DNA of 64,000 nucleotides from Dehalococcoidia bacterium (GTDB taxonomy: Bacteria; Chloroflexota; Dehalococcoidia; Lucifugimonadales; Australimonadaceae): assembly GCA_022820645.1 (NCBI GenBank), contig JAJEFD010000018.1, positions 31,252-95,251 of the forward strand, in the 5' to 3' direction. The notes below the pieces were generated by a model, which saw nothing but the letters and a program-made list of their open reading frames with translations, was not told the origin of the DNA and made no database searches. Positions within the stretch are counted from its first letter, which is position 1. Every line of letters begins with the position of its first letter. The position numbers and the translations under genes were made by a program. Below are positions 18,948-28,658 of the stretch, piece by piece.

Positions 18948-20426
18948 CTAGAAATCGACGGGCAGTGTCGAAACAGTCCCGCTGGCAACGTCGAGTACGC
19001 GCAACGCATGGTTGTTCGTGTCTGCCACGTATATCTTTCCGCCCCATATGCTCAATCCGCCCGGTTCATGGAACCGCGACGATGCAAGCGCTCCGTCCTC
19101 ATAACCCGGCTCCCCGGTGCCTGCCATCGTTGCAACTACGAACGTCTCCGTTCCCACGCGCTTGATCTTGTTGTTGTACGTATCCGCGACGTAGACGACT
19201 CCCCCCTCAACCGCAACGCCGAGCGGATGCTGCATCCGTGCCGATGACGTGGCCCCATCCATGTCGCCGAAGTCGAACAGACCTGCGCCGACCAATGTAG
19301 TTACCTGATGCGCAGTGATGAGGTCGGCCTGGCGTATCGCGCTCGTCTCGCTGTCCGCGAAGAAGAGCACGCCATCCTCATCGGCAACGATGCCGCTGGG
19401 CTGTGCAAGCAGCGCATCTTCGGGCGGCCCGTCAACGATGCCTTCGCCACCGGTACCCGCGATTGCCTGCACCAGGCCGTTCTCGAGGTCGTACATCCAC
19501 AACTGGTGGCTGCCCGCCATCGCAATGAACAGCCGTCTTCCGACGAGTGCCACATCCCACGGCGAGCGTAACGGGACCGTTGGTCCAGGCCCACCATCGA
19601 CCCTCCCGGTCCCGCGTTCGCCTGTCCCCACCACCGTCTCGACCACCGCCATCTCGAGGTCTACCGCACGGATGGCGTGATTGCCAGTATCGGCGACATA
19701 CAGCACATCACCCGATAGCGCCATGCCCTGCGGATTGTTGAAGCGCGCGCCTTCCGGCACGCCGTCCGCGAAGCCCTCGTCTCCGCTGCCGATGACCGTC
19801 TGTATCTCGCCTCCCGGATCAGTGACCAGCACACGGTGATGGCCGGAGTCCGCGATGAACAGCCGCTCTCCGGCAGGGTCGGTGAGCACCTTACCGGGGT
19901 AGCAGAGCAAGCCGGAGCGAGGAGTCTCTATGTCGTACGCCTGCGGCCCGGGCCTGAGCGTTCCCTCGACGCGAAAGACCTCCAGCATCTTGCGGATCAA
20001 CTCCGCGCCCTGATCGAATCCCAGCTCACCTTCCACTTTCCCGATGACTCTTCCGGCCGGGTCCACGAACATCAGCGTCGGCCAGGCGCGCACGGCGTAC
20101 TGCCGCCACGTCTCCATCGAAGCGTCGTTGAGCACGGGGTGGCGTATCCCGTAACGCATCACGGCCTGGCGCACGTTCTCCGTGGCGCGCTCCTCGTCGA
20201 ACTTCGCAGTATGCACGCCCACCACGGCGAGCTCCTCCGGGAACTCGCGCTCCAGCCGCTGGACCGTTGGCAAGAGGTGCATGCAATTGATGCAGCAGTA
20301 CGTCCAGAAATCGAGCAGGAGCAGTTTCCCGGCGAAGTCGGCCAGCCGCAGCGGGCGGTCCGTGTTCAGCCAGTCGGCGTCCGCGGGGAATTCGGGCGCG
20401 TTCACCCTGCCGTAGTCACTGGTCAT
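18948..20426 (-). CDS. NHLRC2-like thioredoxin-fold and NHL beta-propeller protein
   Basis: 492 aa. Residues ~1-165 are a TlpA/redoxin-like domain whose active site is WTYCCINCMH (C44, C45, C48), the CCINC form also found in animal NHLRC2. Residues ~170-490 contain NHL-type blades (repeats such as VADTGNHAIRAVDL, IADSGHHRVLV and VADTNNHALRVLD). There is no signal peptide, so it is probably cytoplasmic. Biochemical function of the bacterial members is unknown. The ATG at 20426 lies 6 bases after a TACAAT box, and gatB diverges from the same 71-bp gap. Confidence 0.88.
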   Translation of the reverse strand: MTSDYGRVNAPEFPADADWLNTDRPLRLADFAGKLLLLDFWTYCCINCMHLLPTVQRLEREFPEELAVVGVHTAKFDEERATENVRQAVMRYGIRHPVLNDASMETWRQYAVRAWPTLMFVDPAGRVIGKVEGELGFDQGAELIRKMLEVFRVEGTLRPGPQAYDIETPRSGLLCYPGKVLTDPAGERLFIADSGHHRVLVTDPGGEIQTVIGSGDEGFADGVPEGARFNNPQGMALSGDVLYVADTGNHAIRAVDLEMAVVETVVGTGERGTGRVDGGPGPTVPLRSPWDVALVGRRLFIAMAGSHQLWMYDLENGLVQAIAGTGGEGIVDGPPEDALLAQPSGIVADEDGVLFFADSETSAIRQADLITAHQVTTLVGAGLFDFGDMDGATSSARMQHPLGVAVEGGVVYVADTYNNKIKRVGTETFVVATMAGTGEPGYEDGALASSRFHEPGGLSIWGGKIYVADTNNHALRVLDVASGTVSTLPVDF

Positions 20427-20432
20427 AGGGGA

Positions 20433-20438
20433 ATTGTA
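20433..20438 (-). promoter_or_regulatory. -10 box of NHLRC2-like gene, leaderless type
   Basis: TACAAT on the minus strand, 6 bases before the ATG at 20426. The -35 is not recognisable in the GC-rich spacer. Confidence 0.5.
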
Positions 20439-20482
20439 CCGCGCCGATTCTGGCGCGCCCCCGCTCCCGACACGCTCTGCGC

Positions 20483-20488
20483 TATAAT
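20483..20488 (+). promoter_or_regulatory. -10 box of gatB, leaderless type
   Basis: A perfect TATAAT, 9 bases before the gatB ATG at 20498, with no Shine-Dalgarno between. The -35 is weak. Confidence 0.6.
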
Positions 20489-20497
20489 CGAAGCCCC

Positions 20498-21973
20498 ATG
20501 ACCGAGTACGAACCAGTCATCGGCCTCGAAGTGCACGCGCAGCTGCGAACGAGCAGCAAGATGTACTGCGCATGCCCCGCCGACTACCAGGACGCCGAGC
20601 CGAACACCCGCGTCTGTCCGGTGTGTCTCGGGCTGCCCGGCTCCCTGCCCGTCATCAACCGCGAGGCCATCCGCTCCATCATCACAATCGGGCTGGCGCT
20701 CCACTGCACCATCGCCCCTCACAGCAAGTTCGACCGCAAGAACTACCCCTATCCCGACCTGATGAAGGGGTACCAGATATCCCAGTACGACCTTCCCCTC
20801 TGTTCCAACGGCTACCTGGACGTAAGCGTAGACGGTGAGCGCCGCCGCGTGGGCATTGAGCGCGTCCACATGGAGGAGGACGTCGCCAAGCTGAGCCACC
20901 TGACCGACCCTGCCACAGGCGAGGGATACTCGCTCGTGGACGTGAACCGCTCCGGCGTTCCGCTCGTGGAGATGGTCAGCCGACCGGACATCCGCTCCGC
21001 GGAGGAGGCCCGGCAGTACCTCATGTCCTACCAGTCCATCCTTCGCTACCTGGGCGTCTCGACCGCCAACATGGATGAGGGCTCGTTCCGTTGCGACGCC
21101 AACGTCAGCATTCGCCCCAAGGGCAGCGAAACGTTCGGCACGAAGGTCGAGGTCAAGAACATGAACTCGTTCCGCTCGGTCTTCCGCGCCATCGAGCACG
21201 AGGTCGAGCGCCAGGCGGACGTGCTGGAGTCCGGCGGACGCGTTGTGCAGGAGACGCGGGGGTGGCTGGAGGACAGGGGTGTCACGACCTCGCTCCGCAG
21301 CAAGGAAGAGGCGAACGACTACCGCTACTTCCCTGAGCCCGATCTGCCGCCGCTCAACGTGGACCCCGCATGGGTTGCCGAGATAGAGGAACTGCTGCCG
21401 GAACTGCCGGAGGAGCGCAGGCAGCGATTCGTCGACGAGTACGGTCTTCCGGTCTACGACGCCACGCTCCTCACCGCAACGCCCGGTCTGGCCGACTACT
21501 ATGAGGCCACCGTCCGGCACGCCAGGGCGAGCGGCAGCTCGGACGCGGCGGCCAAGGCCGCAGCGAACTGGACGCTCACCGAACTGGGACGCCTCGCCAA
21601 TGAGACGCACGCCGACATCCACGAATCGCCCGTGACCCCGGAGCGGCTCGCGGAGCTGCTGGGCATGCTGGAGAGCGGAGCGCTCGGCACTCCTCAGGGA
21701 AAGCGTGCCATCGAGGAGATGTTCCGCACGGGCAGGTCCGCGAAGGAGGTCGTGACCGACCTTGGACTCGTCCAGATCTCGGACTCAAGCGCACTCGCCG
21801 ACGCGGTCGCTCAGGCCATAGACGGGAACCCTCAGGCGGTTGCAGACTATCTGGCGGGGAAGGAGACCGCGGCCAAGTTCCTCGTGGGGCAGGTGATGAA
21901 GGCGACGCGCGGCAACGCCAACCCATCGGTCGTGGCCGGGCTCATCGTCGAGCAGTTGGACACGATGAAATAG
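20498..21973 (+). CDS. gatB: Aspartyl/glutamyl-tRNA amidotransferase subunit B
   Basis: 491 aa, full length. GatB is the kinase/amidotransferase core that converts Glu-tRNA(Gln) or Asp-tRNA(Asn) to the amidated forms with GatA and GatC. The family blocks YEPVIGLEVHAQL, CPVCLGLPGSLPVIN, RKNYPYPDLMKGYQISQYD and DVNRSGVPLVEMVS are intact, and the C-terminal YqeY-like tRNA-binding tail is present. gatA and gatC are not in this window. secG follows after 14 bases. Confidence 0.97.
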   Translation: MTEYEPVIGLEVHAQLRTSSKMYCACPADYQDAEPNTRVCPVCLGLPGSLPVINREAIRSIITIGLALHCTIAPHSKFDRKNYPYPDLMKGYQISQYDLPLCSNGYLDVSVDGERRRVGIERVHMEEDVAKLSHLTDPATGEGYSLVDVNRSGVPLVEMVSRPDIRSAEEARQYLMSYQSILRYLGVSTANMDEGSFRCDANVSIRPKGSETFGTKVEVKNMNSFRSVFRAIEHEVERQADVLESGGRVVQETRGWLEDRGVTTSLRSKEEANDYRYFPEPDLPPLNVDPAWVAEIEELLPELPEERRQRFVDEYGLPVYDATLLTATPGLADYYEATVRHARASGSSDAAAKAAANWTLTELGRLANETHADIHESPVTPERLAELLGMLESGALGTPQGKRAIEEMFRTGRSAKEVVTDLGLVQISDSSALADAVAQAIDGNPQAVADYLAGKETAAKFLVGQVMKATRGNANPSVVAGLIVEQLDTMK

Positions 21974-21987
21974 CCAGGGGGGAGCAC

Positions 21988-22206
21988 TTGGGAACCTACA
22001 TCAGTTTCGCAGTCATCATCGTGGTCGTGCTGCTCGTGGCGAGCATCCTCATGCAGGTGCGCGGCGCGGGTGGCGGCCTCTTCGGCGCGGGCTCCATCCA
22101 GTCCTACCGGACGCGGCGCGGGGTTGAGCGCACGCTCTTCCAGTTCACCATCGGACTGGGCGTCATCTTCGTCATCCTCGCAGTCCTCAACCTGACCGTC
22201 ACCTAG
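21988..22206 (+). CDS. secG: Protein translocase subunit SecG
   Basis: 72 aa with two membrane helices (AVIIVVVLLVASILMQV and LFQFTIGLGVIFVILAVLNL) and the SecG loop GAGGGLFGAG between them. It is a small stimulatory subunit of SecYEG. The start is TTG at 21988 behind a strong GGGGGGAGC. The 3' end overlaps the convergent epimerase gene by 8 bases (22199-22206). Confidence 0.93.
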   Translation: MGTYISFAVIIVVVLLVASILMQVRGAGGGLFGAGSIQSYRTRRGVERTLFQFTIGLGVIFVILAVLNLTVT

Positions 22207-23059
22207 GCCACAGCGACGCGAAGTAGTCCTCCAGCCGCCGCTCGCCGACTACAGGCGCGACCATGTCGACCGCCGACTCTGCGATCCGGTAGACCGCCGA
22301 GTCGTACCCGTGCCGTCCCGTGAACCGCCTGAACGCGGCCCGCAGTTGCGCCCGCCACAGGTAGGAGAAGCGCACGTCCGCATCGCCAGCAGCAGCCGCA
22401 GCCATCCCGGCTATCTCCTCCCAGGTCAGCACTTCCGGCCCGCCGACGTCCACTTCCTCTTCCCGGCCTTCCAAACCGTCGACGAGCGCCTTCGCCACGT
22501 CCGCTTCGTGAATGGGGTTCGTCTGCGCCTGCCCCGTGCCAACCATCGACAGCTTCCCGCGCCTGCGTGCGCGCTCCACAAGCGGGACGAGCCGCGCGAA
22601 CGTGACGGTAGGCCGCACGATGAGGTGGTCGATAGAGGACAGGCGCATCGCGGCGGCGAATGACTCGTGCGCCCGGACGTACTCCATCATGCCGAGGAAG
22701 CGCCCACCGTACACGGAGACGTACCCGAACCGCCGCACGCCCGCTTCCTCAGCCTCACGCAGCAGGCTTCGATTGCCTCCGTCGTCTACTGCAAAGAACG
22801 CCTCGACCTTGTAGGTGAACAGCCTCGACGCGAAGCTCGCACCCGCGCACGAGACGACGGCGTCAGCACCTGCGCACGACCCTTCCAGCGTTCGCGGGTT
22901 GAGCAGGTTGCCGACGAATATCTCCTCCGGCTCCGTGGTCAAACGTGCGGGCTCGCGGACCAACGCACGGACGCGGGTGCCGCGGGACTGCAGTTCGCGC
23001 ACGACCTCTGCACCGATGGCGCCGGTTGCGCCCGCGACCACAACGAGGGGCAGGCTCAC
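22199..23059 (-). CDS. NAD(P)-binding epimerase / NmrA-like protein
   Basis: 286 aa from a GTG at 23059 that overlaps the upstream FAD-oxidase stop as GTGA (23056-23059). It is an atypical short-chain dehydrogenase with VVVAGATGAIGAEVVREL, VSCAGASF and the VSVYGG segment in place of the active-site YxxxK strand, as in complex-I-assembly/NmrA-type proteins. No substrate can be named. It is co-transcribed with the FAD oxidase. Confidence 0.82.
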   Translation of the reverse strand: MSLPLVVVAGATGAIGAEVVRELQSRGTRVRALVREPARLTTEPEEIFVGNLLNPRTLEGSCAGADAVVSCAGASFASRLFTYKVEAFFAVDDGGNRSLLREAEEAGVRRFGYVSVYGGRFLGMMEYVRAHESFAAAMRLSSIDHLIVRPTVTFARLVPLVERARRRGKLSMVGTGQAQTNPIHEADVAKALVDGLEGREEEVDVGGPEVLTWEEIAGMAAAAAGDADVRFSYLWRAQLRAAFRRFTGRHGYDSAVYRIAESAVDMVAPVVGERRLEDYFASLWPR

Positions 23060-24477
23060 AGCCCCAGCTTCTCCGGGTTCAGGATGCCGTTGGGGTCGAC
23101 CGCGCGCTTGAGCCGACGGGCAAGCAACAGAGCGTCGCCCCACTCCCGCTCGGCCCAGCCGCCGAGCTTCACGCCGAGGCCGTGGCAGTATTCGACTCCC
23201 CCGCCGAGGCGCAGCGCCTCCTCCAGCATGGCGTCGACCGCCTGCTTCAGAGCCAACGTCGCTGCATCGCCTCCGTTCTCACCCTGCGTTGACCGTACGA
23301 ATACGGAGAAGAGTTCCGGGTGCGTCCAGACGGCGGACTCCCTGATGTCCAGGCCGTAACGGGCAGCGATCTCCTCGCAGGTGCGCTTGTAGGCGAGCAC
23401 CCGGGAGACGGGCATCGCGACGTGCAGGTAGTCGGCGTAACGCCACCGCTGCTCCTTCCAGCGTTCCGTCGGGCGCAGCGGACGGGTGTGGTCGCGCCAG
23501 CGCTCGGCGACGGCGTGCCGCGTCTCCCAGTACTCGCGTGTCGGACCGGGGCCGAGGTCGCGGCCGCCCGCCGACAGCGCCTCGGCCATCGTGCGGGTGT
23601 GCTGCGCCTCCACCTGCTCACGGTAGCCCTCGAAACCGAGGTAGAGGATGCACGGCGCGGCGTTCTCCGGAGTGCCGGGTTCCTCGGTGAGGTCTATGAG
23701 CGCGGGCACGAGGCCGATGTCGAACAGGCGCACAACGACCGGGTAGCCCCGCTCGAACGTGTCGAACCCCACCGACGCGAACTCGCGCACCTCCGGCAGG
23801 GCGCGCAGGTCGATCGTGGCCTCGGTGATGACGCCCATCGTGCCCTCGGCGCCGGCGAACAACCCTTTCAGCATCGGGCCGCTGCTCTGCCGCTGGAGGG
23901 CGCGCGTCCGCACGACCTCGCCGCTGCCCAGCACCACCTCGAGCGCGCGCACCTGCTGCCCCATCGAGCCGTACCTGCTGGCGCGGTACCCGACGCTGTC
24001 CGTCGATATCGCGCCGCCGACCGTGGCTATCGGCACGCTCCACGGGTCGTGCCCCAGCATCATGCCGTGGTCACGAGCAGCGGCGTCGAGGTCGGCGAGG
24101 TAGACGCCGGGCTGCACGCGGGCCGTCCTGTCCTCGCGGCTCACTTCGACGATACGGTCCATGCGCCGGAGATCGAGCGCGATGCCGCCGCGCACCGGCA
24201 CGACCGCGCCCATGACGCCGGTGCCGCCGCCGTACGGCACGATCGGTATGCCGCGCTCGGACGCGAACGCCACCACCGCCGCGACTTCTGCCGTAGTCGC
24301 CGGACGCGCCACTGCGTCCACCCGCGCCCCGGCCAGTTCCGAGCGTCCGCCAAGCCGGTGCACGGTCACCGCATCGAACGACAGCCGCTCGCGGGACTCG
24401 TCGTCGGTCAGCACATGCTCCGCGCCAACGATGGTGGCGAGGGCATCGCGGAGGTCGGTAGCAGACGTGGTGCTCAT
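23056..24477 (-). CDS. FAD-linked oxidase (GlcD/D-lactate dehydrogenase family)
   Basis: 473 aa. The PCMH FAD-binding domain spans ~45-225 (PYGGGTGVMGAVVPVRGGIA; VGGAISTDSVGYRASRYGSM) and the C-terminal cap has the VEYCHGLGVK histidine block near the FAD. It ends in the family signature KRAVDPNGILNPEKLGL. It oxidises a 2-hydroxy acid such as D-lactate or glycolate, or an alkylglycerone-type substrate; which one cannot be told. No iron-sulfur partner (GlcF) is adjacent. Confidence 0.87.
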   Translation of the reverse strand: MSTTSATDLRDALATIVGAEHVLTDDESRERLSFDAVTVHRLGGRSELAGARVDAVARPATTAEVAAVVAFASERGIPIVPYGGGTGVMGAVVPVRGGIALDLRRMDRIVEVSREDRTARVQPGVYLADLDAAARDHGMMLGHDPWSVPIATVGGAISTDSVGYRASRYGSMGQQVRALEVVLGSGEVVRTRALQRQSSGPMLKGLFAGAEGTMGVITEATIDLRALPEVREFASVGFDTFERGYPVVVRLFDIGLVPALIDLTEEPGTPENAAPCILYLGFEGYREQVEAQHTRTMAEALSAGGRDLGPGPTREYWETRHAVAERWRDHTRPLRPTERWKEQRWRYADYLHVAMPVSRVLAYKRTCEEIAARYGLDIRESAVWTHPELFSVFVRSTQGENGGDAATLALKQAVDAMLEEALRLGGGVEYCHGLGVKLGGWAEREWGDALLLARRLKRAVDPNGILNPEKLGL

Positions 24478-24491
24478 GCCCGCGGGCCAGC

Positions 24492-25855
<1,364 letters not shown>

Positions 25856-25859
<4 letters not shown>

Positions 25860-26344
25860 GGATTGCCGTCTGTGATGGATGCCACGGCCATGGCCGCTGC
25901 GCCCGTCCCGGAGCCGGTGTACCCGAGGCCGTCCTCGGTGGTGGCCTTGATGCTCACGGCGGAGAGCCCCACTCCAAGCGAGGCGGCGATAGCCCACCGC
26001 ATGGCCGGGACGTACTCCGCGAGACGGGGACGCTCGAGAACGATTGTAGCATCGACGTTGACCACACTCCATCCGGCCCGCCGGAGCATGGCGACGGTGC
26101 GATCCAGGAGCGACGTGCTGGTGACGCCCTGCGGCACGGAGGGGTCGTCGGCCTTGAAGTGCGTGCCGATGTCGCCGAGGGCGGCCGCCCCGAGCAGCGC
26201 GTCGATGATGGCATGCGCTACAACATCGCCGTCGCTGTGGCCGGCGAGCCCGCGCTCCGACGGGATGCGCACCCCGCCCAGCGTGAGCGGCACCCCCTCC
26301 TCCAGTGCGTGCGCGTCGTAGCCTATGCCGAACCGCGTGGTCAT
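25856..26344 (-). CDS. ispF: 2-C-methyl-D-erythritol 2,4-cyclodiphosphate synthase
   Basis: 162 aa, normal length. It cyclises the CDP-methylerythritol phosphate intermediate of the MEP isoprenoid pathway. The zinc ligands lie in GYDAHAL and GLAGHSDGDVVAHAI, and the C-terminal ATTEDGLGYTG motif is intact. ispD lies 208 bases upstream on the same strand; the interval shows no gene. Confidence 0.96.
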
Positions 26345-26552
26345 CGCGTCATCCTCCGTCGCGGTGTGCCCGCGAGTTTAGCAGCGGACGCAGGATTGCG
26401 TGTGAGGTGTGCCAAAGTGCGCCATTAAGCGCCACTGTACTCCTGAGCGCGCCGATCGGCCCGTGGCTGACGCATGGCCTTGCAGCGGGAACCATCGTAG
26501 GACAGGAGGTTCGACCGCGTAAGGAGCGGGTGTCACGAGTTTAGGGAGAGGC

Positions 26553-27242
26553 TCACCTCACCAACGCTCCCGCCACCATCAGGTCCTCGGGAGTCGTGAC
26601 CTTGATGTTGCTACGTGCACCGTCGAAGGTGCGCACCTCGACGCCGGTGCGCTCCACCATCGCGGCGTCGTCGGTTACGTTGTCCGCGACCTCGGCGTGG
26701 GCGCGCTCGAGCACGTCGCGGCGGAAGACCTGCGGCGTCTGCACCATCGCCAGTTCGCTGCGGTCGAGCGTCTCGACGACGCGCCCGCCCTCCCCAACGC
26801 GCTTCACGGTGTCGAACGCGGGCACGACGGCGATGGCCGCGCCGGTATCGGCGGCAGCGGCGAGCCCCTCCTCGATCATGCGGGACGTGACGAAGGGGCG
26901 CGCGCCGTCGTGCACGAGCACCCACTCGCACCCCGGCGGCAGCGCGTCGAGCCCGGCGCGGACACTGTCCTGCCGGCGCGCGCCGCCGACAAGCGGGGGC
27001 ATCGTCTTGCGCCAGCCCTTCTCATCGCGCAGGGCGGCGACAGCGTCCATGTTGCGCTCGGACACGACGAGCGCGACGGCTGCTATGGAGTCGCATCGCT
27101 CGAAGACGTCCACAGTGCGCGCGATGAGCGGCTCGCCGCCGATGTCGGCGAGCGTCTTGTCGCCTGCATCGCCCATCCGGGTGCTCGCGCCCGCAGCGAC
27201 GATGACGGCGCCTGCGTTGAGGGTGGCCGGATCAGCGGTCAT
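26553..27242 (-). CDS. ispD: 2-C-methyl-D-erythritol 4-phosphate cytidylyltransferase
   Basis: 229 aa. Third enzyme of the MEP pathway, forming CDP-methylerythritol. VIVAAGASTRMG is the CTP-binding loop, VLVHDGARPFV the catalytic core, and TDDAAMVERTG with IKVTTPEDL complete the family signature. It is likely co-transcribed with ispF-cysS despite the 208-base gap. No fusion to IspF is present. Confidence 0.95.
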   Translation of the reverse strand: MTADPATLNAGAVIVAAGASTRMGDAGDKTLADIGGEPLIARTVDVFERCDSIAAVALVVSERNMDAVAALRDEKGWRKTMPPLVGGARRQDSVRAGLDALPPGCEWVLVHDGARPFVTSRMIEEGLAAAADTGAAIAVVPAFDTVKRVGEGGRVVETLDRSELAMVQTPQVFRRDVLERAHAEVADNVTDDAAMVERTGVEVRTFDGARSNIKVTTPEDLMVAGALVR

Positions 27243-27324
27243 ATCGGGAGGATGCTACTACACGGAACGTAACGCCACGACCAAGCATAGTATCCTGCGA
27301 AGAGGTCAGAGCAAGAGGCACACG

Positions 27325-27744
27325 ATGAGAAGACGGTTGGAGGTTACCCTTGGGGCGATGGCGTTCGCGGCGGCGCTGGCCGCGTGCAGTTCCCCCACGC
27401 CGACCCCAACCCCGACGGCGACGCCTGAACCGACGCCCACGCCTGAGCCCGGGCCCGCCCCGAGCGGCCCCAGCCTGTCAGACGGGACGGCCTCCAACCC
27501 CAACGACGGAACGGACACGTCCACGCCGCCCTCGCCCGAGGAACGGGCCGCCTTCATTGCAGGGTTCGCCGAGGTGCGCGGGGTGGACGAGGAAGCCGCC
27601 GCCTGCGTCGCGGACGGGTTGACCGCCATCGGGGTCCCGCTGAACGTCGAGCGCTTCCTTGCTGCCGTGGTCACCGAGGGGCCGATAGCCATCGTCCTTG
27701 CAGAGTGCGAGGTCCCGGCGGCGATGCCGCTGGGCGGCGGATAG
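27325..27744 (+). CDS. Small secreted lipoprotein
   Basis: 139 aa. A signal peptide with lipobox LAAC (Cys ~21) is followed by a Pro/Thr linker (TPTPTPTATPEPTPTPEP) and a ~70-residue globular tail with two conserved-looking Cys (EAAACVADGL, LAECEVP). AGAGG precedes the ATG. The linker should let the domain stand off the membrane surface. No family was recognised. Confidence 0.72.
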   Translation: MRRRLEVTLGAMAFAAALAACSSPTPTPTPTATPEPTPTPEPGPAPSGPSLSDGTASNPNDGTDTSTPPSPEERAAFIAGFAEVRGVDEEAAACVADGLTAIGVPLNVERFLAAVVTEGPIAIVLAECEVPAAMPLGGG

Positions 27745-27753
27745 GGCTTCCGT

Positions 27754-28581
27754 TCACCGCCACCAGTAGGAGGAGCGGGTCGATCCTGCGGCGTCGGTCA
27801 GCGCGTACCACTGGGCGTCGGTCAGCCGCCATCCCGCTGCGGCGCAGTTCTCATCGACGCGCGCGAGGGTGTTGGTCTTGGGGATGGTGATGACGACGGG
27901 GGAGCGAAGCGTCCAGTTCAGCAACACCTGCGCGGCGGTCCTTCCGGTCTCCGCGCAGACGCTCTGCATGACCTCGACGAGTTGCGCGTTGCCCCGCATC
28001 TCGCGCTCGAACGCACCCTGCTCCAGCGAGCTGTACGCCAGCACCATGATGCCGCGCTCCTCGCAGTATGGAATCACCGTGTCGGCGAACTGGTGATCGA
28101 ACAGGCTGTACTTGATCTGGTTCTCGACGACGAGGTCCGGGCCGAGCGCCGCCTCCGCAGCCTCCATCTCGCGCACGGAGAAGTTGCTGACGCCGACGTG
28201 CCGCACCTTGCCCGCGTCGACGAGGTCGGCCATCGCGCCCATCGTCTCCTCGATGGGAACGTCGGCGGAGGGGGCGTGGAGCTGGTAGAGATCGATCGTG
28301 TCGATGTCCAGCGCCTTCAGGCTGCGGTCGCACGCTGCGAGCACGTCCGCGTGGCGGAAGTGCCACGGCGAGACCTTGGTGGCGATGAAGACCTCGTCCC
28401 TGCGACCTGTAACGGCCCTGCCCACGCGCCCCTCGGTGCCATAGGACTCGGCGGTGTCGATGAGGAACGATCCGAGCTCTATGGCGCGGTGTATGACCGC
28501 AGCCTCGCCGCTGAACTCCCACGTGCCGAAGCCGACCTCCGGCAGCGCAACGCCGCTTTTGCCTAATGGTTTAGTGTCCAT
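27754..28581 (-). CDS. Aldo/keto reductase
   Basis: 275 aa TIM barrel. The tetrad is visible as D and Y in IDTAESYG, K in ATKVSPW and H in YQLHAPS; NADPH contacts include GVSNFS and TIPKTNTLARVDEN. It should reduce a small aldehyde or ketone with NADPH. It is shorter at the C-terminus than many AKRs. The start ATG fits the family start (KPLGKSGVALPEVGFGTW). Confidence 0.9.
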   Translation of the reverse strand: MDTKPLGKSGVALPEVGFGTWEFSGEAAVIHRAIELGSFLIDTAESYGTEGRVGRAVTGRRDEVFIATKVSPWHFRHADVLAACDRSLKALDIDTIDLYQLHAPSADVPIEETMGAMADLVDAGKVRHVGVSNFSVREMEAAEAALGPDLVVENQIKYSLFDHQFADTVIPYCEERGIMVLAYSSLEQGAFEREMRGNAQLVEVMQSVCAETGRTAAQVLLNWTLRSPVVITIPKTNTLARVDENCAAAGWRLTDAQWYALTDAAGSTRSSYWWR

Positions 28582-28658
28582 GCGCGGAGGTTACCACGCA
28601 GGGACGGAATCGCGGGGGACCGGCTGCGAGGTTCCTGCTCCGCAGGAACGACGGCGGC

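Noticed and set aside
25860..26072. N-terminal extension of CysS reading into ispF
   Set aside because: Out-of-frame reading of ispF; the ATG at 25859 gives an ATGA overlap and a canonical CysS start.
26345..26552. A possible decayed third palindromic element in the ispF-ispD gap
   Set aside because: It contains GCGCCATTAAGCGCC-like words and CATGGCCTTGCAGCGGGAA, but the 19-base core and paired arms are not present.
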